Counted from the stretch's first letter, positions 16,991-25,954 are shown. The stretch: 64,000 bases of DNA from Rhodococcus opacus B4 (GCF_000010805.1 NC_012522.1:2170001-2234000), one strand, 5' to 3'. Numbers and translations: made by a program. The notes: generated by a model from the sequence alone, not told the origin.

Positions 16991-18012
16991 ACCGTCTGTC
17001 CTTTCAGGGCGCGGAGGCCGGCTGTGATGAATTCGGGCACCGCGTCGCCTGCCTTGTCGAAACCGTCTCCGACGGTGGCGCCGGCCCGGTAGCGGTGGTT
17101 GATGCCCTCGGCGATGACGGCGAGCTTGAAGTTCGCGAGCGCCAGATAGAAGTTCCAGTGCTCGAGTTCACGCCCCGACGCCACGGTGTAGCGCTGCGCG
17201 AGATCGTCCGCCGACGGCAGTCGCGGGCTCGTCCACGCCGCCGGTTCGCCGAGCACCAGGTCGAGCGCCGGATGCCGGTAGACGCACATCAGAGCGACGT
17301 CGGTGAGCGGGTCGCCGAGGGTCGAGAGTTCCCAGTCGACGACCGCCGCCACGGTGCTCACGTCACCGGGCGCCAGGATCGTGTTGTCGATGCGGTAGTC
17401 GCCGTGCACGATCGACGACGCCGACTGCTGCGGAATCGACTCGGTCAGCGCGGAATGGAGGCGATCGACGTCGGCGGAGTCCGTCGTCTTCACCCGCCCC
17501 CACTGACTCGCCCACAGCTTCACCTGCCGGGCCACGTACCCGTCCGGCCGGCCCAGTTCGCCCAGGCCGACGGCGTCGTAGTCGACGTTGTGCAGCGCGC
17601 CGAGCACGCGGACCAGTTCGTCGGTGCACGCGTCGATGTCGGCGTCGGACAGCGCATCGAGTTCCGACTTGGTCCGGATCACCTGCCCCGTCACGTGTTC
17701 CACCACGGTGAACGGCGCGCCCATCACGCTGTCGTCCTCGCACAGCGCGACGGTCGCCGCGACCGGCACGTCGGTGCCCTGCAGCGCCGAGGTGATGCGG
17801 AACTCGCGGGCCACGTCGTGCGCCGAGGGTGTGAGCCCCGCGGTGGGCGGCCTTCGCAGCACCCACCGCGAGGAGTCGTCGAGAATGGCGTAGGTGAGGT
17901 TGGACTTGCCGCCCGAGATCAGGTCGGCCCGCAACTCGCCATTCAGAGGGACATTCGAGTCGGACAGGAACTTCTGCAGAGCAACGAGATCGAGCCCGCG
18001 GTGTTCGGTCAT
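16987..18012 (-). CDS. Aminoglycoside-phosphotransferase-fold kinase (FadE-associated type)
   Basis: 341 residues of the APH/choline-kinase fold. Near the start GGKSNLTYAI resembles the nucleotide loop; the catalytic loop is IVHGDYRIDNTIL and the metal-binding Asp is in VVDWELSTLGDP. In mycolata, proteins of this group are typically encoded beside acyl-CoA dehydrogenases and have been proposed to phosphorylate hydroxyacyl-CoA intermediates (as in ACAD10/11), rather than antibiotics. Here it overlaps both an acyl-CoA dehydrogenase upstream and an SDR downstream by four bases, which supports that role. Antibiotic resistance is unlikely from context. Confidence 0.88.
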   Translation of the reverse strand: MTEHRGLDLVALQKFLSDSNVPLNGELRADLISGGKSNLTYAILDDSSRWVLRRPPTAGLTPSAHDVAREFRITSALQGTDVPVAATVALCEDDSVMGAPFTVVEHVTGQVIRTKSELDALSDADIDACTDELVRVLGALHNVDYDAVGLGELGRPDGYVARQVKLWASQWGRVKTTDSADVDRLHSALTESIPQQSASSIVHGDYRIDNTILAPGDVSTVAAVVDWELSTLGDPLTDVALMCVYRHPALDLVLGEPAAWTSPRLPSADDLAQRYTVASGRELEHWNFYLALANFKLAVIAEGINHRYRAGATVGDGFDKAGDAVPEFITAGLRALKGQTV

Positions 18013-19220
18013 GCGCCCGCCTCCCGCGCGGCCTTCTTCGCGGCACCCACCACACGCTTGGCGATGGCCCAGCGGTGCACCTCGGACGGACCGTCGTACA
18101 CCCGGAACGGCCGCACCTCACGGGACAGCCGGGCGAGGGGCAGGTCGCCGGACACGCCGAGACCGCCGCACATCTGAACGGAGTTGTCGACGATCCGGAA
18201 GATCGCCTCCGCGGCGTAGGTCTTCGCGATGGAGGTCGAGTTGCTCGCGTGGCCTCCCTGGTCGAGTTCCCAGCACGCCCGTGTCAACAGCGCCCGGGTG
18301 GCGGCGATGTCGATCTCGTTGTCCGCGATCATCTTCTGGACCATGCCGAGATCACCCAGCTTGCCGCCGAAACCATCACGCTGCGCGACGTGCGCGACGG
18401 CGACGTCGTGGCCGCGGCGCGCGGCGCCGAGCCAGCGCATGACGTGCGTCATCCGGGCTGGTCCGAGCCGGACCTGGGCGTAGGCGAATCCCTGGTCCAC
18501 CTCGCCGAGGACCCCGCTGTCGGGAACGAACAGGTCCTCGAAGAACACCTCGCAGTGCCCACCGATCATCGCCCGGTCGAGGGTGTCGATGTGACGCCCC
18601 ACCGTCAGCCCCTCGGCGTCGGCCGGTGTGAGGAACATGGTGGCGCCGCCGCGGTCGCCGGGCACGCCGGACGTGCGGGCGAAGATGATGAAGAATCCGG
18701 CGCCGTCGGCTCCGGTGATGAAGTACTTGTGGCCGTTGATCTTCCACCCGCCCGGCACCTTCTCGGCGCGCGTGGTCAGCGCCGACGGGTCGGAGCCGGC
18801 CCCGGGCGACGGCTCGGTCATGGCGAACGCCGACCGCACGTCGCCGTGCGCGAGCGGGGCGAGGTACCGCTCCTTCTGCTCGGGGCTCGCGATGTGCGCG
18901 AGCATGTGGACGTTGCCCTCGTCGGGTGCGCCGATGTTCAGAGCCGTCGGGCCGAACAGCGAGTAGCCCGCCGCCTCGAAGACGGGCGCGCGGTCGGTCA
19001 TGTTCAGGCCGTGTCCGCCGTACTCGACGGGCGCGTGCGGGGCGAAGACTCCCGCGTCCTTCGCCGCCTTCTGCAACTCCACACGCAGGGTGTCGCCACC
19101 GGCCGCCGTGATGTCGCCGCCGTGCTCGTCCTCGACGGGCAACACGACATCGCGGATGAACGCCTCGGTCTTCTCGACGAGGGCGGTCACCTCGGGTGCA
19201 TAGGACAGTTCGATCGCCAC
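18009..19220 (-). CDS. Acyl-CoA dehydrogenase
   Basis: 403 residues. FAD-binding acyl-CoA dehydrogenase: N-terminal helical domain, middle beta domain with FAMTEPSPGAGSDPS near 135, and C-terminal helical domain with VQMCGGLGVSGDLPL and a closing YDGPSEVHRWAIAKRV. It introduces the alpha-beta double bond in an acyl-CoA. It leads an operon with a phosphotransferase-fold kinase and an SDR, the genes overlapping by ATGA. The 99-bp space upstream carries a 22-bp inverted repeat, and a TetR gene follows on the same strand, so repression by that TetR is likely. Confidence 0.93.
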   Translation of the reverse strand: MAIELSYAPEVTALVEKTEAFIRDVVLPVEDEHGGDITAAGGDTLRVELQKAAKDAGVFAPHAPVEYGGHGLNMTDRAPVFEAAGYSLFGPTALNIGAPDEGNVHMLAHIASPEQKERYLAPLAHGDVRSAFAMTEPSPGAGSDPSALTTRAEKVPGGWKINGHKYFITGADGAGFFIIFARTSGVPGDRGGATMFLTPADAEGLTVGRHIDTLDRAMIGGHCEVFFEDLFVPDSGVLGEVDQGFAYAQVRLGPARMTHVMRWLGAARRGHDVAVAHVAQRDGFGGKLGDLGMVQKMIADNEIDIAATRALLTRACWELDQGGHASNSTSIAKTYAAEAIFRIVDNSVQMCGGLGVSGDLPLARLSREVRPFRVYDGPSEVHRWAIAKRVVGAAKKAAREAGA

Positions 19221-19253
19221 AACTACCTCCAGTCAGTACGTCGACTCCGGTAC

Positions 19254-19275
19254 CGACCGATCACTCGCTCGGTCG
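19254..19275. promoter_or_regulatory. Candidate TetR operator upstream of acyl-CoA dehydrogenase operon
   Basis: Inverted repeat CGACCGA, eight bases, TCGGTCG, perfect 7-bp arms. It lies between the TetR gene end (19320) and the acyl-CoA dehydrogenase start (19220), about 35 bp upstream of the start codon. Geometry fits a TetR dimer. Seen in sequence; binding inferred. Confidence 0.55.
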
Positions 19276-19319
19276 AAGTCGTTCCCGAGAATTCCACACG
19301 TTCGGGACGGGGTCAAGCC

Positions 19320-19940
19320 TCAGCCGGATGCGCCGACGGCGCTCCTCGCGATCGCCAGGTACCGCTCGACCAGCGCGTCGGGCGAAAGCGGCCCGTCCTC
19401 CCGGTACCAGGTGGACACCGCGACGCACATCGTGACCACGGCGCGGCTCGCGTCCTCCGGAAACGGCGTCCGGAACAGACCGGCCGACACCCCGTCGCGG
19501 ACGATGTCGTCCAGCATCTCCTGCTGTTCATCGCGCAGCGCGATGTACGCCTGCCGGCTTTCCGGCTCCATGCTCCGTGTCTCGCGGGACGCGACGAAGG
19601 CCTGCTCGCGGCGGTACATATGGAACCGCAGCAGACACTCGATGACCGCGTCGAACCGCTCGCCCGGCGTCGGTCCCGCCTCGGCCACCGCGGCGCGGCT
19701 GCGATCGAGGAGTTCCCGCATCACGACATTCGTCAGACCCACCAGCAACGCCTGCTTCGACGGGTAATGGTGATAGAGACCGGGGACCGAGAGCCCCGAA
19801 CGTGACGCGATCTCACGGATCGACGCGCCGTCGTAGCCCTTCTCGACGAAGGCTGCCAGCGCCGCGGCCAGAACCTTCGACAATCCCTGGTCGGTGTACT
19901 CACGCCACGAACTGCCGCGCTGGGTGCCCTCTACCGTCAT
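19320..19940 (-). CDS. TetR-family regulator
   Basis: 206 residues. DNA-binding domain about residues 15-65: FVEKGYDGASIREIASRSGL then PGLYHHYPSKQALL, the typical TetR helix-turn-helix. The C-terminal ligand domain has the YRREQAFVASRE segment. It is encoded just upstream of the acyl-CoA dehydrogenase operon in the same direction, with a palindromic operator candidate between. ATG 19940 is the start; the longer open frame upstream is not coding-like. The ligand may be an acyl-CoA, by analogy with FadR/KstR-type TetR proteins of mycolata. Confidence 0.9.
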   Translation of the reverse strand: MTVEGTQRGSSWREYTDQGLSKVLAAALAAFVEKGYDGASIREIASRSGLSVPGLYHHYPSKQALLVGLTNVVMRELLDRSRAAVAEAGPTPGERFDAVIECLLRFHMYRREQAFVASRETRSMEPESRQAYIALRDEQQEMLDDIVRDGVSAGLFRTPFPEDASRAVVTMCVAVSTWYREDGPLSPDALVERYLAIARSAVGASG

Positions 19941-20059
19941 GGGTCCTACGGTAGAACAGGTACCCGCCGCTCCCCTGCCGTGGTCGCGGGAGTTGACTAG
20001 AGTCGAACGAGGTCGCCCAGATCGACAGCCTTCTCCGACAGAGAGCCAGGGACCACCCG

Positions 20060-20518
20060 ATGATCCACGTCCGTCACTCCGCGATCGCAGCCGTGCCGCT
20101 CCACGTGGCCTTCTCGTACATCGACGACTACCGGACGGTTCCCGACTGGATGTTCGGAGTCTCGGAATTCCGTCCGATCGGCGAATTCGACCAGGGGCTG
20201 GAGTCGACATTCGACGCCGCGATACACATCGGACCGAGCACCCTGCGGTCCCGCCTCGAGGTCACCGAGTGGGTGCAGGACCGGGTCATCACCCTGGCGT
20301 CGCTCGACGGTGCCGCCAACTCCTCCACCTGGGAGTTCACCGCGCACGGTGAGGACAAGACCGAGATCAGCGTGGACTTCGCGTACAAACTCCCCGGCGG
20401 TCTCGCGGGCAAGGCACTCGGGCTCATCGTCGAACCGTTCGTCGAAACGGCCGTGAAGAACACCGAGGCCACCCTGCGGCAGAACCTCGAGGAGTTGTAC
20501 GCGAAGCGCGCCCGCTAG
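20060..20518 (+). CDS. SRPBCC (polyketide cyclase/START-like) family protein
   Basis: 152 residues. Opens with the family pattern MIHVRHSAIAAVPLHVAFSY, then WMFGVSEF and an alternating beta pattern, closing with a long C-terminal helix (VETAVKNTEATLRQNLEEL) that covers the hydrophobic pocket in this fold. Such proteins bind lipids or aromatic ligands; catalytic residues are not conserved, so no reaction is proposed. It stands alone on the plus strand between two minus-strand operons and overlaps the stop of the downstream MDR gene. Confidence 0.85.
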   Translation: MIHVRHSAIAAVPLHVAFSYIDDYRTVPDWMFGVSEFRPIGEFDQGLESTFDAAIHIGPSTLRSRLEVTEWVQDRVITLASLDGAANSSTWEFTAHGEDKTEISVDFAYKLPGGLAGKALGLIVEPFVETAVKNTEATLRQNLEELYAKRAR

Positions 20519-21504
20519 CGTCCGGGCAGGAACGCCAGCCGTCCGACCGTCGTCCCCTCGCCGAGGCGTCCGATGCCGTCCGCCACGTCGGTGAGTCCGA
20601 GCCGCTCGCTGATCATCGGTTTGATCTCGCCGGCCGCGGCCATCCTCGTCAGCTCGTCGTGACACTCCCGGATGGCGGCGGGGTCGTACGCGTTGTACAG
20701 CCCCCAGTGCAGCCCGATGATCGAGTAGTTCTTGATCAGCGCATGGTTCAACCCGGGTGACGGGATGGTGCCGCTCGCGAACCCGATCACGATGATCCGC
20801 CCCTCGAACGCGATGCACTTGGTCGACTTCGTGTACGAGTCGCCGCCCACCGGATCGAACACGACGTCCGCACCGCGACCGCCGGTGAAGTCCTTCACGG
20901 CCTGGACGAAGTCCTCGCTGTGCCGGTCGATCACGAGGTCGGCACCGAGTTCCCGCGTGTAGGCCGCCTTCTCGGGCCCGCCGACGACACCGATCACCTT
21001 GGCGCCTGCCGCCTTGCCCAGTTGCACTGCCGCGCTGCCCACTCCACCGGCCGCGGCCTGCACGAGCAGGGTTTCACCGGGCTGGATCTGTGTTCTGCGG
21101 TGCAGCGCAAACCATCCCGTCTGGTACCCGATCGACAGTGCCGATGCTTCGGCGTCGTCGAGGGCCTCCGGGGCGGGGAATGCGGTAGCCGCCGACATGA
21201 CGGCCAGCTCCGCGAACCCGCCGTTCGGCAGACTCGGCATGCCGATCACGCGGTCGCCGATCGAGAACCCGGCGACACCCTCCCCCAGCTCGACCACCTC
21301 GCCGCACAGCTCCACGCCGGGAGTGAACGGAAGCGGAGGCTTGATCTGGTACTCACCGCGGCAGAGCAGCACATCCGGAAAGTTGGCGGCCGCGGAGAGC
21401 ACCTTGACCAGCAACTCCCCGGGTTTCGGCTCGAGGTCGGGGACGTCCTCGAACGTCAGGACGTCCCGCGGCTGACCCAATTCGTGTACGCGCCACGCCT
21501 TCAT
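20515..21504 (-). CDS. NADPH:quinone-type oxidoreductase (zinc-independent MDR)
   Basis: 329 residues. Medium-chain dehydrogenase/reductase: GroES-like N-domain with GVELCGEVVELGEGV, then the Rossmann motif AAAGGVGSAAVQLGKAAGA near 150. The zinc ligands of alcohol dehydrogenases are missing, which places it with quinone oxidoreductase/enoyl reductase-like members. It follows an SDR gene by three bases and is probably third in an operon SDR-SDR-MDR read from the minus strand. Substrate unknown; an enoyl-CoA or quinone is plausible. Confidence 0.9.
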   Translation of the reverse strand: MKAWRVHELGQPRDVLTFEDVPDLEPKPGELLVKVLSAAANFPDVLLCRGEYQIKPPLPFTPGVELCGEVVELGEGVAGFSIGDRVIGMPSLPNGGFAELAVMSAATAFPAPEALDDAEASALSIGYQTGWFALHRRTQIQPGETLLVQAAAGGVGSAAVQLGKAAGAKVIGVVGGPEKAAYTRELGADLVIDRHSEDFVQAVKDFTGGRGADVVFDPVGGDSYTKSTKCIAFEGRIIVIGFASGTIPSPGLNHALIKNYSIIGLHWGLYNAYDPAAIRECHDELTRMAAAGEIKPMISERLGLTDVADGIGRLGEGTTVGRLAFLPGR

Positions 21505-21507
21505 CGA

Positions 21508-22266
21508 TCAGTCCTTCGGTCCACCGGCGACGTAGACGACCTGACCCGACACGAATCCGGCACCCTCGCTGACGAAGAAGGACGCGGTGTGCGCGATGTC
21601 CTCGGGCTGCCCGACGCGGTTGACGGGGATCTGCGACGCAGCCGCCTTCTTGAAGTCCTCGAATCCGACGCCCACTCGCTCCGCGGTCGCGGCGGTCATC
21701 TCGGTCTCGATGAATCCGGGCGCGATCGCGTTCGCGGTGACACCGAACTTGCCGAGTTCGAACGCCAGGGTCTTGGTGAAGCCCTGCATGCCGGCCTTCG
21801 CGGCGGAGTAGTTGACCTGACCGCGGTTGCCGAGCGCGGACGTGCTGGACAGGTTCACGATACGGCCGAATCCTGCGTCCACCATGTGCTTCTGCACAGC
21901 CCGCGACATCAGGAACGCGCCGCGCAGGTGCACGTTCATCACGGCGTCCCAGTCGTCGACGGTCATCTTGAACAGCAGGTTGTCGCGGGTGATTCCGGCG
22001 TTGTTGATCAGGATCGTCGGGGCGCCGAGTTCGGTCGCCACCCGTTCCACCGCAGCGGCGACGGACGCCTCGTCGGCGACGTTCGCACCCACGGCCAGGG
22101 CTTCGCCGCCCGCGGACTTGATCGCGTCGACGGTGCCGGCACATGCGGCCTCGTCGAGGTCGAGTACGGCGACGGCGTATCCGTCCTCGGCCAGCCGCTT
22201 CGCGACGGCGGCGCCGATTCCCCTGGCCGACCCGGTGACGATGGCGGTTCTACGTTCCTGGCTCAC
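21508..22266 (-). CDS. FabG-like 3-oxoacyl reductase (SDR)
   Basis: 252 residues. TGSARGIG cofactor loop at about 10-17, NNAG near 90, Ser in NLSSTS, YSAAK catalytic pair, and PGFIETEM after it. The Asp at the end of beta-2 (VLDLDE) suggests NAD(H), as in hydroxyacyl-CoA dehydrogenases, rather than the NADPH-dependent fatty acid synthase FabG. It sits in an SDR-SDR-MDR operon under a nearby TetR regulator, so a role in acyl-CoA turnover is more likely than fatty acid synthesis. Confidence 0.9.
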   Translation of the reverse strand: MSQERRTAIVTGSARGIGAAVAKRLAEDGYAVAVLDLDEAACAGTVDAIKSAGGEALAVGANVADEASVAAAVERVATELGAPTILINNAGITRDNLLFKMTVDDWDAVMNVHLRGAFLMSRAVQKHMVDAGFGRIVNLSSTSALGNRGQVNYSAAKAGMQGFTKTLAFELGKFGVTANAIAPGFIETEMTAATAERVGVGFEDFKKAAASQIPVNRVGQPEDIAHTASFFVSEGAGFVSGQVVYVAGGPKD

Positions 22267-22333
22267 TTGTTTCCTCCATGCTGGTTGTTCTCGGTCTTCG
22301 TACGGTATTTGCGCAGTTCGCTTCTCGGCCGCG

Positions 22334-23143
22334 TCAGGACGGCTGGGCCAGGAGCGTCGCCTGGTAGCGGCGCATCCCCCGGATCCATCGGTCGTAGTCG
22401 GCGCCCTTGTGCCGGTACATCTCCAGCACCTCGGGGTGCGGAAGGATCAGGAATTGCTCGGCTTCCAATGCGGCGAGCACGCATTCGGCCACCTCGGCGG
22501 GCTCGAGCACCGAACCCGCGGTGGTGACGGCGCGTGCGGCGGTGGCCGACAGGGCGGCGTCGTCGGTGAGGAGCTTGGTGTTGACGCCCATCGGGCACAG
22601 GCAGCTGACCCGGACGCCTCGGTCGCCGTAGGTGACCGACAGCCATTCGGCGAATCCGACGGCGGCGTGCTTGGTCACCGAGTAGGGGGCGGAACCGATC
22701 TGAGTGAGCAGCCCGGCGGCCGATGCCGTGCTGACGAAGTACCCCTCCCCGCGCTCGATCCAGCCGGGAACGAGGCGGCGGGCCGCCCGGATGTGCGCGC
22801 GGACGTTCACGTCGAGGGCAAGATCCCACACGGCGTCATCGGGTTCGAGTTGGTCGCCTGCCGCGACACCGGCATTGGCGAAGTAGAGGTCGACGGGCCC
22901 GAAGGCCTGCTCCGCTGTGTCGATGACCGTCGCGATGTGAGCGTCGTCGGACGCGTCGCCACCGCGGGCGATCGAGGACCCCGGACACGTCGCGTTGATC
23001 CGATCCGACACCGCTTGGGCCGATTCGGCGTCCAGATCGGTGACGACGACCTTGGCGCCTTCGGCGGCGAGCCGCTCCGCGAGTGCACTGCCGATTCCAC
23101 CTCCGCCACCGGTGACGACGGCGATCTTCTGCGCAACCTGCAC
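22334..23143 (-). CDS. SDR family oxidoreductase
   Basis: 269 residues. TGGGGGIG cofactor loop, an acidic Asp-Leu-Asp after beta-2 (VVTDLDAES) pointing to NAD(H), NAG, and YSVTK as the catalytic pair; the extended C-terminus (MYRHKGADYDRWIRGMRR) is typical of the larger classical SDRs. GTG 23143 is preferred over the ATG at 23188 because GGGAGGA is six bases upstream. First gene of the SDR-SDR-MDR operon, with a 22-bp inverted repeat 55 bp upstream of the start. Confidence 0.9.
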   Translation of the reverse strand: MQVAQKIAVVTGGGGGIGSALAERLAAEGAKVVVTDLDAESAQAVSDRINATCPGSSIARGGDASDDAHIATVIDTAEQAFGPVDLYFANAGVAAGDQLEPDDAVWDLALDVNVRAHIRAARRLVPGWIERGEGYFVSTASAAGLLTQIGSAPYSVTKHAAVGFAEWLSVTYGDRGVRVSCLCPMGVNTKLLTDDAALSATAARAVTTAGSVLEPAEVAECVLAALEAEQFLILPHPEVLEMYRHKGADYDRWIRGMRRYQATLLAQPS

Positions 23144-23197
23144 GAGATTCCTCCCTGGCGGGGACACGGACGTGGCCCAGTCTTCCACAGAAATGAC

Positions 23198-23219
23198 CTG
23201 AATCCGGTGTCGGGTTCAG
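23198..23219. promoter_or_regulatory. Candidate TetR operator upstream of SDR operon
   Basis: Inverted repeat with 9-bp arms CTGAATCCG and CGGGTTCAG around GTGT, one mismatch. It lies between the SDR start (23143) and the end of a TetR gene (23266). Best candidate for binding by that TetR. Seen in sequence; binding inferred. Confidence 0.55.
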
Positions 23220-23265
23220 TTTTGTCGACCTGGACGTTCCCCGCACTCACCCGACCGGGTGGCGT

Positions 23266-23961
23266 TCAGCCCCGCTCGGGAAACCGCAGCCCGTTCGCCC
23301 AGATCCGCGTCGTCGTGAACACGACGTCGTCGAAGTCGACGGGAGTGCCGTCGTCTCCGTTCGTGTTGGCCACGAACACGTTGTACGCCAGCCGGCTGAC
23401 CATCCCCGACAACGCCCGCGACGCCAGCATCGGGTCCAATTCCTTGTCTGCGATGCCCCGCGCCTGCAGCTCCGCGATACCCCGCGCGTTGCGCGCGATG
23501 AACGCGTCGGCCCGCTGACGCCTCAGGTCCGCGAACGCCGGGTCGATGTGCGCCACCTGCTCGAGCAGCCCCATCAGCTTGGCGTTGCGCCGGTAGGCCT
23601 CCAGGTAGGCGCGGTTGCTCGCCTCCAGCACCGCATAGGGATCGTCGGTGTCCTGCACCCGCTTCATGCCCGGGTGCATCATGTCTTCCTGCGCAACCTC
23701 GAGCACGGCAGCGAAGACCTGCTCCTTGTTGTCGAAGTAGGTGTAGAACGACCCTGTCGAGCAGTTCGCTTCCTTCGTGATGTCGGTGAGCCTGGCATCG
23801 AGATACCCGGATCGCTCGAACACCGTCCGCGCGGCCGCCACCAACGCCGCGCGCGTGCGTGCACCGCGAGGGGTCGCCGGAGGCTCCCGCAGCAGATCGG
23901 TGGCGGCCATCGACGGGGCGGGCTGGTCATCCCACTCTTCATGGACGGTGCGCGTGGTCAT
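23266..23961 (-). CDS. TetR-family regulator
   Basis: 231 residues. A 30-residue polar N-terminal tail precedes the helix-turn-helix domain (FERSGYLDARLTDITKEANC then GSFYTYFDNKEQVF). The C-terminal domain is long and rich in Ala/Arg (EAYRRNAKLMGLLEQVAHID), as in TetR proteins that bind CoA thioesters. It is followed on the same strand by the SDR-SDR-MDR operon, with a palindromic operator candidate between, and preceded by an SDR gene 44 bp away. Likely represses the downstream operon. Confidence 0.9.
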   Translation of the reverse strand: MTTRTVHEEWDDQPAPSMAATDLLREPPATPRGARTRAALVAAARTVFERSGYLDARLTDITKEANCSTGSFYTYFDNKEQVFAAVLEVAQEDMMHPGMKRVQDTDDPYAVLEASNRAYLEAYRRNAKLMGLLEQVAHIDPAFADLRRQRADAFIARNARGIAELQARGIADKELDPMLASRALSGMVSRLAYNVFVANTNGDDGTPVDFDDVVFTTTRIWANGLRFPERG

Positions 23962-24005
23962 TTCCTACTTATACGCCAGCACGGCAGCCCCGCCCAACCC
24001 GGCGC

Positions 24006-24767
24006 TCAGGTGATCGTGATGCCGCCGTCCACCGCGATCGTCTGACCGGTGACGTACGCCGCGGCGTCCGACGCGAGCCAGACCACGGTCGCGGCCAACT
24101 CCTCCGGGTCACCGAGGCGACCGAGAACCAGACGCGACTTCATCGACTCGAGGTACCCGTCCTGATACTGGTCCGTCATCTCCGTCTCGAAGAATCCGGG
24201 AGCGATCGCATTCACCCGGATGCCCTTGCGGGTACCCCACTGCTGGGCCAGGTCGCGGGTCAGACCGATCACTCCGGCCTTGCTCGCGGCGTACGCGGCC
24301 TGCGGAAGTCCCGCGGTGGTGAGGCCGAGCACGCTCGCGATGTTCACGATCGCGCCGCCCGGCTTCATGACCTTGCCCGCCGCCTGCGCCGCCCAATAGG
24401 ACCCGTTCAGATTGATGTCGACGACCTGCCGGAACTGCTCCGGCGTCTCCCTCGTCGCGGGCACGGCAGTACCGACGCCGGCGTTGTTGACGAGAACATC
24501 CACCCGGCCGAACTTCTCCATCGCCGCGTCGATCATGTTCTGCGCCTGCACCGGGTCGACGATGTCCGTCGCGACGCACAGCGCCTCACGCCCCGCGGCC
24601 CGCACCAGTTCGGCGGTCTTCTCGAGACGGTCGGTGCGGCGGGCGGCCAGCACCACGTCGGCGCCGGCCTCCGCCGCCGCCTGTGCGAATGCCACCCCGA
24701 GGCCCGACGACGCACCGGTCACGACGACCACCCGATCGGTCAAGCTGAACTTGTCGAGAACGGACAT
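24006..24767 (-). CDS. SDR family oxidoreductase
   Basis: 253 residues. TGASSGLG cofactor loop, an AARRTDRL segment after beta-2 that favours NADP(H), NNAG, catalytic Ser in NIASVLG, YAASK pair, and PGFFETEM. Follows an acyl-CoA dehydrogenase by 41 bp on the minus strand. Start ATG 24767 follows GGAGTCGCTTCGT; the frame runs on upstream without coding character. Probably 3-hydroxyacyl-CoA or a related alcohol dehydrogenase of the same pathway. Confidence 0.9.
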   Translation of the reverse strand: MSVLDKFSLTDRVVVVTGASSGLGVAFAQAAAEAGADVVLAARRTDRLEKTAELVRAAGREALCVATDIVDPVQAQNMIDAAMEKFGRVDVLVNNAGVGTAVPATRETPEQFRQVVDINLNGSYWAAQAAGKVMKPGGAIVNIASVLGLTTAGLPQAAYAASKAGVIGLTRDLAQQWGTRKGIRVNAIAPGFFETEMTDQYQDGYLESMKSRLVLGRLGDPEELAATVVWLASDAAAYVTGQTIAVDGGITIT

Positions 24768-24808
24768 ACGAAGCGACTCCTTTGTCGTCGGGCTGGGGGG
24801 GTACGGAC

Positions 24809-25954
24809 TCAGAGGCCGAGGTCGCGGCCGATCAGTTCCTTCATGATCTCGTTCGAACCGGCCCAGATCTTGGTGACACGGGCATCCATCCACGCACGGG
24901 CGGCACGGTACTCGGTCATGAATCCATAACCACCGTGCAACTGCACGCAGTGGTCGAGGACCTCGTTCTGCACCTGAGCAGTCCACCACTTGGCCTTCGC
25001 GGCGTCCACTGCCGTCAGCTCGCCGTCGGCGTGTGCGGCGACGCAGTTGTCGACGTACGCCTGGGTGACCTCGACACGGGTGACGAGGTCGGCGAGAAGG
25101 AACTTGTTCCACTGCAGCGACCCGATGGGCTGCCCGAATGCCTTGCGGTCCTTCGCGTACTGGATCGTCTCCTCGAGGATCGGCGCGGCGTGCGCGAGGT
25201 TCGAGACGGCGGCGCCGACACGCTCCTGCGGCAGCATCTCCATCATGTGGATGAATCCGCGGTCGATCTCGCCGATGATGTTCGCGGACGGCACGCGCAC
25301 GTTCTCGAAGAACAGCTCGGCGGTGTCGGACTCGTGCTGGCCGACCTTGTCGAGCTTCCGTCCGCGCTCGAAGCCCTCCATTCCCGTCTCGACGGCGAAC
25401 AGGGTGATGCCCTTCGACTTCTTCTCGGGACTGGTGCGCGCGGCGACGATCACCAGATCGGCGTTGTAACCGTTGGTGATGAACGTCTTCGATCCGTTGA
25501 TGATCCAGTCGTCGCCGTCCTTGACGGCCGTCGTCTTGAGCGAGGCGAGGTCGGAACCGCCGGAGGGCTCCGTCATGCCGATCGCGGTGAGCAGTTCACC
25601 GGTGCAGAACTTGGGCAGCCAGCGCTGCTTCTGCTCCTCGGTCGTGAGCTGCACGAGGTACGGCGCGACGACGTCGGCGTGAATGCCGAAGCTCGACGAC
25701 ACGGCCGCACTCGCCCGCGAAAGCTCCTCGGCGAGAACCGCGTTGAACCGGTAGTCGCCGGCCTCGCTGCCGCCGTACGCCTCGGGAACCTCGAGTCCCA
25801 GGAATCCGTTGCGGCCCGCTTCGAGCCAGATCTCACGGTCGATGAAGCGCTGCGCGATGAGCTTGTCCGCCACCGGCAGCAGGTTGCGGTTCACGAACTC
25901 CCGGGCCGATTCGCGGAATGCCTCGTGATCGGGGCCGTACAGGGTGCGTCGCAT
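24809..25954 (-). CDS. Acyl-CoA dehydrogenase (long-chain/FadE type)
   Basis: 381 residues. Starts MRRTLYGPDHEAFRESAREF, has AIGMTEPSGGSDLAS near 130 for flavin contact, and VQLHGGYGFMTEY followed by KIWAGSNEIMKELIGRDL at the C-terminus, which is the group's FAD-closing motif. It oxidises an acyl-CoA to the enoyl-CoA. It is transcribed away from a TetR gene; twin identical-armed palindromes lie between the two starts, so the TetR very likely controls it. An SDR gene follows closely. Confidence 0.93.
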   Translation of the reverse strand: MRRTLYGPDHEAFRESAREFVNRNLLPVADKLIAQRFIDREIWLEAGRNGFLGLEVPEAYGGSEAGDYRFNAVLAEELSRASAAVSSSFGIHADVVAPYLVQLTTEEQKQRWLPKFCTGELLTAIGMTEPSGGSDLASLKTTAVKDGDDWIINGSKTFITNGYNADLVIVAARTSPEKKSKGITLFAVETGMEGFERGRKLDKVGQHESDTAELFFENVRVPSANIIGEIDRGFIHMMEMLPQERVGAAVSNLAHAAPILEETIQYAKDRKAFGQPIGSLQWNKFLLADLVTRVEVTQAYVDNCVAAHADGELTAVDAAKAKWWTAQVQNEVLDHCVQLHGGYGFMTEYRAARAWMDARVTKIWAGSNEIMKELIGRDLGL

